Origin: Arthrobacter sp. APC 3897
GTDB lineage: Bacteria; Actinomycetota; Actinomycetes; Actinomycetales; Micrococcaceae
DNA: 64,000 nt
Assembly: GCF_030407495.1 (NCBI RefSeq)
Contig: NZ_JASDDG010000015.1
Location: 25,216-89,215, forward strand
Direction of reading: 5' to 3'
Every line of letters starts with the position of its first letter. The first letter of the stretch is position 1. This document shows, piece by piece, positions 59,029 through 64,000 of this stretch. Below the pieces are notes generated by a model that ran no database searches, was not told the origin of the DNA, and saw only the letters and a list, made by a program, of their open reading frames with translations. A program made the position numbers and the translations under genes.

Positions 59029-60060
59029 TTAGCCACGCTCCCAGTAGCTCGGTCCAACGGGTTCATGGAAATCGCTGGTGGCGATCAGGTAACCGTCTTC
59101 GTCCACTGCGATGGGCAGCTGCGGAAGAGGGTGAACGGCCGGTCCGAAGATGACCTTGCATTCCTGCGTGAGGTCGAAGGTGGACTGGTGGCAGGGGCAC
59201 AGCAGGTGGTGGGTGTGCTGTTCGTACAGCGCCACCGGGCAGCCAACGTGGGTGCAAATCTTGGAGTAGGCGACAATGCCGTCCACGTTCCAGTCTTCAC
59301 GTCCGGGGGAGGGGTTGAGCGATTCCGGGTCCAGGCGCATGAGCAGGACAACAGCCTTGGCCTTTTCCTCAAGCTTGTGCTCGGACTCGTTCAGGCCCTC
59401 GGGAATGACGTGGAACGCTGAACCAAGGGTGACATCGGAAGCCTTGATCCGGGTTCCGCTGGGGTCGCGCGTCAGGTGCACGCCTTCGGCCCACATGGTG
59501 TGCCGAAGGACATCGCCGGGCAGCGGGCCGAGGTCGCGGAAGACCGCGATGGCCGGAAGCGGTGCCAGGACCATTGCGCCGAGGAGGGTGTTGCGGATCA
59601 GGGGACGGCGCTTGATGCCCGTTTCCTCGATGATGTCGCCCACCATCTTCTCTGCGAGAACACGGTCTTCCTCGGGACGGATTTCATGCCGTTCCTCAGT
59701 GATTTCGTGGTCCGGCATGAGCGTCTTGGCCCAGTGCACAATACCGACGCCGATACCCAGCATGGCGAAAGCGGTACCCAGCCCCAGGAGCAGGTTCTGC
59801 ACCCGGATATCGGCAATGGTGTGGCCGCCTTCGAGCTTGATGCCGAAGTACCCGATGAAAAACACGAGCGTGCCGATGATCGAGATGACGAACAGTGCCG
59901 CCACCTGCTTTTCGGCGCGCTTCTCAGCCTGGGGATTCGTATCGGCCAGGCGAGGACGGTGCGGAGGAAGACCGGGATTCCGGAACTTCTCTTCGCCGTC
60001 CTGGCCAGCCGTAGCGACGGTGCCCGAGGTGTTCGGACTGCCGTGACTATGGTCGCCCAT
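59029..60060 (-). CDS. qcrA: Cytochrome bc1 complex Rieske iron-sulfur subunit
   Basis: A 343-residue actinobacterial Rieske protein with three N-terminal membrane helices (about 55-75, 88-110 and 155-175) rather than the usual one. The cluster motif is CTHVGCPVALYEQ (about 267-279) and CPCHQSTFD (about 286-294), with both Cys and both His ligands. GTG/ATG choice: ATG at 60060 has GAGGGGG just before it, better than the in-frame ATG at 60072. Operon ctaE-qcrC-qcrA-qcrB. Confidence 0.95.
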   Translation of the reverse strand: MGDHSHGSPNTSGTVATAGQDGEEKFRNPGLPPHRPRLADTNPQAEKRAEKQVAALFVISIIGTLVFFIGYFGIKLEGGHTIADIRVQNLLLGLGTAFAMLGIGVGIVHWAKTLMPDHEITEERHEIRPEEDRVLAEKMVGDIIEETGIKRRPLIRNTLLGAMVLAPLPAIAVFRDLGPLPGDVLRHTMWAEGVHLTRDPSGTRIKASDVTLGSAFHVIPEGLNESEHKLEEKAKAVVLLMRLDPESLNPSPGREDWNVDGIVAYSKICTHVGCPVALYEQHTHHLLCPCHQSTFDLTQECKVIFGPAVHPLPQLPIAVDEDGYLIATSDFHEPVGPSYWERG

Positions 60061-60147
60061 GATCCCCCTCATCCTTCTCTTGAAACTGCATTTATAGACC
60101 TATGTGTAACTGTGATGTCACCCCGGGAGGGTGAGCGCGGGTGATGT

Positions 60148-60939
60148 CTAGGAAGACCGGGAGGTCAACCAAATGGTGAAAGCGATGACGAGGCCAAGGC
60201 CCGCCGTCCAGATGAACAGGCCTTCGGAAACCGGACCCAGCGAGCCGAGTTCGGCACCGCCCGGGGAACCGTTGGCTTCGATGTTCTTCAGGAAGGCGAT
60301 GATGCTCTGCTTGTCCTCGGGGGAGACGTTGGCGTCGTTGAAGACGGGCATGTTCTGCGGGCCTGTGACCATGGCCTCGTAGATGTGCTTCTCGGAGACG
60401 CCCTCCAGGGAGGGAGCGAACTTACCCTGCGTCAGGGCACCACCGGCACCCGCTGCGTTGTGGCACATGGCGCAGTTGACACGGAACAGCTCTCCACCCT
60501 CGGCAGCGTTGCCGCCGGCGGCGTCGATGATTTCAGCGTCCGGCACGGCGGGACCGGCACCGAGGCTTGCTACGTAAGCGGCGAGCTGGCTGGTCTGTTC
60601 TTCGGTGAACTGGACGGGCTTCTGCTGTGCCTGCGGGCCCTGCATTGCCATGGGCATGCGGCCGGTGCCGACCTGGAAGTCGACCGATGCGGCTCCGACG
60701 CCGATGAGTGAGGGGCCGTTGACGGATCCGGATGCGTCCATGCCGTGGCAGGTGGCGCAGTTGGCGATGAAGAGCTTCTCGCCTTGGTCTTCGTCATCGG
60801 CCGTATAGGCGGTGCTGGCAGCCTGGGCCTCGTTGGCCCCGCTGACAGCTGCGTAGAGCCCACCCGTAACGAGGAGTCCCAGCAGCAGCAGCGCAACTGC
60901 TGCTAGGGGATGACGTCGCCTTTGCGATAGTGCCTTCAC
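60148..60939 (-). CDS. qcrC: Cytochrome bc1 complex diheme cytochrome c subunit
   Basis: A 263-residue membrane-anchored diheme cytochrome that replaces soluble cytochrome c in Actinobacteria and passes electrons to CtaC. Two CxxCH heme sites: Cys61-His65 (NCATCHGMD) and Cys156-His160 (NCAMCHNAAG). An N-terminal signal/anchor (about 11-32) and a C-terminal helix (about 238-258, LFIWTAGLGLVIAFTIWL). GTG start at 60939 opens MKALSQRRRHPLAAVALLLL. Confidence 0.96.
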   Translation of the reverse strand: MKALSQRRRHPLAAVALLLLGLLVTGGLYAAVSGANEAQAASTAYTADDEDQGEKLFIANCATCHGMDASGSVNGPSLIGVGAASVDFQVGTGRMPMAMQGPQAQQKPVQFTEEQTSQLAAYVASLGAGPAVPDAEIIDAAGGNAAEGGELFRVNCAMCHNAAGAGGALTQGKFAPSLEGVSEKHIYEAMVTGPQNMPVFNDANVSPEDKQSIIAFLKNIEANGSPGGAELGSLGPVSEGLFIWTAGLGLVIAFTIWLTSRSS

Positions 60940-61019
60940 TTGGTGGTTCCTAACTTGTGTGGTCTTTGGTGTGCTGGTGCCACTGTGGATTTCTTGGTAA
61001 TTGCCGGCTCAAGCAGGTG

Positions 61020-61658
61020 TTACTTGAGGAAGTAGATGATGACGAACAGGGCAATCCAGACTACGTCCACGAAGTGCCAGTAGTACGAGGTCACGATCGC
61101 GGAAGTCGCTTCAAAGTGTCCAAAACGCTTCGCTGCGTAGGCGCGTCCGATGATGAACAGGAACGCGATGAGTCCACCGGCGACGTGCAGGCCGTGGAAG
61201 CCCGTGGTCAGGTAGAACGAGGAACCGTAGGAGTTCGAGGAGATCGACACCCCTTCGGTAACGAGCATCGCGTATTCGTAAGCCTGAACGGACACGAAGA
61301 CTGCACCCATGAGGAAGGTGAGGAGGAACCACTCGACCATGCCCCAGCGGGAAACTTGGAAGAGTCCTCCCGTGCGGCGCGGCTGAAGACGTTCTGCGGC
61401 AAAGACGCCGAACTGGCAGGTAACGGAACTAAGAACAAGGATCACCGTGTTCGCCAACGCAAACGGAACGTTGAGCTTCTCGGTCTCCATGGCCCACAGA
61501 TCGCTCGAAGTGGAGCGAAGAGTGAAATACATGGCGAAGAGCGCGGCGAAAAACATGAGTTCGCTGGCCAGCCACACTACGGTTCCGACGGAAACCATAT
61601 TGGGGCGGTTCAGCGTGGGGTGAGCCGGGGTACTGGGGGCATGGGTCGCTGTTGTCAC
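61020..61658 (-). CDS. ctaE: Cytochrome c oxidase subunit III
   Basis: A 212-residue, five-helix oxidase subunit; the short actinobacterial form lacks the first two helices. Seen: [30 protein letters not shown], with the conserved Glu of helix 3 (SELMFF), [20 protein letters not shown], and the closing [24 protein letters not shown] start. First gene of ctaE-qcrC-qcrA-qcrB, so oxidase and bc1 subunits are made together. Confidence 0.95.
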   Translation of the reverse strand: MTTATHAPSTPAHPTLNRPNMVSVGTVVWLASELMFFAALFAMYFTLRSTSSDLWAMETEKLNVPFALANTVILVLSSVTCQFGVFAAERLQPRRTGGLFQVSRWGMVEWFLLTFLMGAVFVSVQAYEYAMLVTEGVSISSNSYGSSFYLTTGFHGLHVAGGLIAFLFIIGRAYAAKRFGHFEATSAIVTSYYWHFVDVVWIALFVIIYFLK

Positions 61659-61790
61659 ATAGACATTATGGACGTAAAACTCTCCAGTTCTCCAACAGAT
61701 ATAGACGGTCGGCGCGTCAAAATAGTGCCGAAACCCCGCGGATCCCAGTAACGGCGCGGAAGTGGCTCGTCAGAAACAAATCCGCTTTTT

Positions 61791-61803
61791 CTACGATTCG
61801 TAG
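61791..61803. promoter_or_regulatory. Inverted repeat upstream of trpD
   Basis: CTACGA T TCGTAG (61791-61803), 14 bases before the trpD start; CTACGA recurs at 61822-61827 inside the start region. It could be an operator or part of the promoter/leader of this isolated trpD. Confidence 0.4.
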
Positions 61804-61817
61804 ATAACCTAGGGGAT

Positions 61818-62864
61818 GTGACTACGAATCCGAGCTCCGAACACACTTGGCCGACGCTCATCAACGCCCTGGTTTCGCGCCGGGATCTGCGCTCTGAACA
61901 GACTCGCTGGGCGATGAATTCCATCATGGCGGGCGAAGCTTCCGACGCCCAGATGGCGGGGTTTTTGGTGGCACTGCGGTCCAAAGGGGAGACGGTCCAG
62001 GAACTGACCGGCCTGGTGGAGGCCATGCTGGAGAACGCACGCCCCATCAACATCCCGGGGGAGACCCTGGACATCGTCGGCACGGGAGGCGACCGGCACA
62101 ACACAGTGAATATCTCCTCCATGGCTGCCCTCGTCTGTGCCGGGGCCGGAGCCAAAGTGGTCAAGCACGGAAACCGGGCGGCGTCGTCGTCGTCGGGCTC
62201 CGCTGACGTGATTGAGGCACTCGGGGTGCGCCTGGACCTCCCCGTGGAACGCGTGGCGGAGGCAGCGTCCGCGGCCGGCATCACCTTCTGCTTCGCCCAG
62301 GTTTTCCATCCGTCCATGCGGCACGCAGCTGTGCCAAGGCGGGAAATGGGTGTGGCCACCGCCTTCAACTTCATGGGACCGCTGACCAATCCCTCCCGCC
62401 CCGCTGCCTCCGCGATCGGGGTTGCCGATATTCGGCTCGCGCCCCTGATGGCCGGCGTCCTGGCGGCACGCGGCGTACGTGCCCTGGTGTTCCGCGGCGA
62501 GGATGGCCTGGATGAGATGACGACGACCGGCGCCTCCACCGTGTGGGAGGTCCGTAACGGGGCCGTAGAGGTGTCAACGGTGGATCCCCTGGATCTCGGC
62601 ATCCCCCGGGCTACCCTGGACGACCTGCGGGGCGGAGACGCGTCCGCGAACGCCGCTGTGGTGCGCAGCGTGCTGGCCGGGGACAAGGGACCGGTCCGCG
62701 ACGCCGTTGTCCTCAACGCCGGTGCCGCCCTGGTTGCCCTGGACCCCGAGGTGCACGGTTCCCTGCGGAATCGCCTGGCGGACGGTATCCGCCGCGCAGA
62801 GGAGTCCATTGACTCCGGTGCCGCACAGGGTGCACTGGACAGCTGGATCGCCGTTACGCAGTAG
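61818..62864 (+). CDS. trpD: Anthranilate phosphoribosyltransferase
   Basis: A 348-residue enzyme that transfers the phosphoribosyl group of PRPP to anthranilate, the second step of tryptophan synthesis. PRPP-binding GTGGD at 88-92 ([15 protein letters not shown]), KHGNRAASS at 116-124 with SGSAD, and the metal/anthranilate segment [17 protein letters not shown] (about 216-232). No other trp gene is nearby; trpD standing next to ctaE is a known actinobacterial arrangement. GTG start. Confidence 0.96.
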   Translation: MTTNPSSEHTWPTLINALVSRRDLRSEQTRWAMNSIMAGEASDAQMAGFLVALRSKGETVQELTGLVEAMLENARPINIPGETLDIVGTGGDRHNTVNISSMAALVCAGAGAKVVKHGNRAASSSSGSADVIEALGVRLDLPVERVAEAASAAGITFCFAQVFHPSMRHAAVPRREMGVATAFNFMGPLTNPSRPAASAIGVADIRLAPLMAGVLAARGVRALVFRGEDGLDEMTTTGASTVWEVRNGAVEVSTVDPLDLGIPRATLDDLRGGDASANAAVVRSVLAGDKGPVRDAVVLNAGAALVALDPEVHGSLRNRLADGIRRAEESIDSGAAQGALDSWIAVTQ

Positions 62865-62882
62865 CCCCGGTCACGGGGGCGG

Positions 62883-62900
62883 CAGACGGAAATCCGTCTG
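62883..62900 (+). terminator. Small hairpin after trpD
   Basis: CAGACGGA (62883-62890) pairs with TCCGTCTG (62893-62900), tight AA loop. A second imperfect inverted repeat TTTCGCT/AGCGAAA lies at 62934-62940 and 62959-62965. Confidence 0.55.
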
Positions 62901-62992
62901 ATTCAGGCCTGATTTTCTCCCGGCTGCTGCGGTTTTCGCTATATATACGAGCCGTACGAGCGAAACTGCAGGGTCCGCACGGAACCGAAAAC

Positions 62993-63033
62993 GAGGCCCT
63001 TTTTCTTACCCGCCAGGGAAGAAAAAGGGCCTC
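62993..63033. terminator. Bidirectional terminator between trpD and the Lrp-type gene
   Basis: A perfect 15-bp stem (62993-63007 with 63019-63033); each arm carries a run of five T or five A, so it can terminate both ways between the convergent genes. Confidence 0.9.
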
Positions 63034-63099
63034 AAACTGTTACAAAACCGTTGCTCTCAGAGGTGACTCCTGTGATTTTCGGCTCGAAATTCCAACGGG

Positions 63100-63381
63100 T
63101 CAGCTATCGAATCCGAGTGAAAAAGCGGCGTCCAAATCGTGCTTGGAGTAGGACCGGAAGGCGATCTGGGTGGTGGTGCCGATGACGCCGTTGACCTTGG
63201 AGAGCCGGTTGGCGATCGCGTCCGCGAGATCCTCGTGGCGGCGGACGCGGGCAACGGCGATGAGGTCCCATTCGCCGGTGACCGAGTAGACCTCGCTGAT
63301 GCCTTCGATCTCGGAGATCTCTTCGGCGCATTCGGGGATGCGGGCGGAGTCGGTCTGAATGAGGACAAAAGCCGTGATCAT
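63100..63381 (-). CDS. Stand-alone Lrp/AsnC ligand-binding (RAM) domain protein
   Basis: A 93-residue protein consisting only of the regulation-of-amino-acid-metabolism domain: MITAFVLIQTDSARIPECAE, ISEVYSVTGEWDLIAVARVR (about 28-47), and GVIGTTTQIAFRSYSKHDLD (about 65-84). No helix-turn-helix is present, so it cannot bind DNA alone in the Lrp manner; it may form oligomers, bind amino acids or combine with full-length Lrp proteins. Convergent with trpD, first of a minus-strand pair with the DUF3054 gene upstream of it. Confidence 0.88.
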   Translation of the reverse strand: MITAFVLIQTDSARIPECAEEISEIEGISEVYSVTGEWDLIAVARVRRHEDLADAIANRLSKVNGVIGTTTQIAFRSYSKHDLDAAFSLGFDS

Positions 63382-63494
63382 GATGAGCCTTTCGAAAGTG
63401 CCGGCGGGGTGGAGTCCGGTGCGTCGGCGCAGCCGGCCCCGCTACTGCGAGCCTATCGGAAACACGGAGTGTGCTTCCTCGGGGGATGTCCCGG

Positions 63495-63935
63495 TTAGCG
63501 CTTCCTGCGGACCAGGTGGTTCACGGCCCGCGGAACCAGCAGGAAGGCGCCCAGGACGCATAGTGTGACGACGGCGAAGCTCGGGGCCACACCGCCGCCG
63601 AAAAGCGCCCGGATGCCCAGTCCGGCAACCACAGTGATCAGCCACAGGACTGCACCTGCCGGCCACAGGGACGCCGGAGACTGCCAGCGGGCCAGAAGGA
63701 GGCGGCCGGCCAGGCAGGCTGCCAGGAACGGCGAGGCGGTGACGAGGATCCCGGCGGGATCCAGGCCGTGTTGGTGGGTGTCCCGGCCAAGGGCGGCAAA
63801 CAGGATGATGAGGACGATGTCGAGGGCCAGGATCACGGCGCTGCTGCGGCCGGGGCCGGTCTGCGAGGCGTCAGGGGAAACAGCAGGGGAGCCGGCCGGG
63901 GAAGCGCCGTCGGATGTGCTGCGCGGGGAGTTCAC
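63495..63935 (-). CDS. DUF3054 membrane protein
   Basis: A 146-residue membrane protein: a Ser/Pro-rich N-terminus of about 30 residues, then four hydrophobic helices. ALDIVLIILFAALGRDTHQHG (about 37-57), the invariant start of the DUF3054 fold, is followed by LWPAGAVLWLITVVAGLGIRALFGGGVAPSF and LVPRAVNHLVRRKR. Function unknown. Its GTG overlaps the TGA of the upstream minus-strand gene (GTGA), so it is coupled to it. Confidence 0.82.
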   Translation of the reverse strand: MNSPRSTSDGASPAGSPAVSPDASQTGPGRSSAVILALDIVLIILFAALGRDTHQHGLDPAGILVTASPFLAACLAGRLLLARWQSPASLWPAGAVLWLITVVAGLGIRALFGGGVAPSFAVVTLCVLGAFLLVPRAVNHLVRRKR

Positions 63936-64000
63936 GGCTGCTGCTTTCCGGAGGCGCCGCGGCGGTGCTCCCGTACGTAGGGTTCCAGGAGTTCGCTGAC
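63932..64000 (-). CDS. C-terminal end of an unidentified gene
   Basis: The last 22 codons of a minus-strand frame entering from the right edge: VSELLEPYVREHRRGASGKQ then QP and TGA. The stop overlaps the DUF3054 start by four bases, which supports real coding. Too short to identify; the basic, Gln-rich tail is uninformative. Confidence 0.5.
   Translation of the reverse strand, partial: VSELLEPYVREHRRGASGKQQP

Overview
The window is a high-GC actinobacterial chromosome segment, most likely Arthrobacter or a close relative in the Micrococcaceae. Reasons: uniformly GC-rich codon use with many GTG starts; single-copy actinobacterial gene strings (metK-priA, comEA-comEC-holA-rpsT-lepA-hemW, hrcA-dnaJ-rsmE, phoH-ybeY-corC-era, recO-uppS); the actinobacterial bc1-aa3 gene set (ctaC-ctaD-ctaF facing ctaE-qcrC-qcrA-qcrB); and families restricted to or typical of Actinobacteria (DUF3043, DUF3097, DUF3054, ctaF). 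No rRNA, tRNA, CRISPR array, prophage or intact insertion sequence was seen.

Layout. 1-2714: end of metK and a helicase-motif-less priA. 2741-6513: a stress block with an Hsp20 chaperone, a divergent OhrR-like MarR regulator with a perfect 24-bp palindromic operator between them, an NAD(P)H-dependent medium-chain oxidoreductase, and a membrane-anchored HNH nuclease with an Excalibur domain. 6521-9371 (minus strand): aldo/keto reductase, alpha/beta hydrolase and glycosyltransferase, overlapping by 1 and 4 bases. 9643-11964: glycerol uptake (glpF-glpK). 12147-16569: a flavin monooxygenase, BASS transporter and SDR epimerase operon, facing an ECF sigma factor with a SnoaL-like tail. 16707-20006: acetyltransferase, then leuS behind a leucine leader peptide and terminator. 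20052-26763: DegV protein, a GIY-YIG-like protein, and the DNA-uptake genes comEA and comEC, split by a macrolide-phosphotransferase-like gene on the opposite strand. 26869-33802: holA, rpsT, a MazF/PemK-like protein, lepA, hemW, a DUF4870 protein and a DUF3097 protein.

33905-42115: CIRCE element, hrcA-dnaJ-rsmE, a GerMN lipoprotein, then phoH-ybeY-corC-era. 42251-47315: an LCP cell-wall ligase, leuA behind a leucine-rich leader and a possible pseudoknot, recO and uppS. 47328-52317: alpha/beta hydrolase, pyrD, DUF3043 protein, M20 dipeptidase, erpA. 52528-61658: the respiratory bc1-aa3 cluster, with a GntR/UTRA regulator and an unrecognised 186-residue protein between the two converging arms. 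61818-64000: trpD, a stand-alone Lrp/AsnC ligand-binding domain, a DUF3054 protein and the last codons of an unidentified gene.

Most of the window is housekeeping. The points most worth a second look are regulatory or historical: two leucine-sensing leaders (leuS and leuA) in one 64-kb stretch, a 20-base direct repeat showing how the phosphotransferase gene came to sit between comEA and comEC, an Ohr-type operator with no ohr gene, a short open reading frame with a strong Shine-Dalgarno just before glpF, and the unknown gene inside the respiratory cluster.
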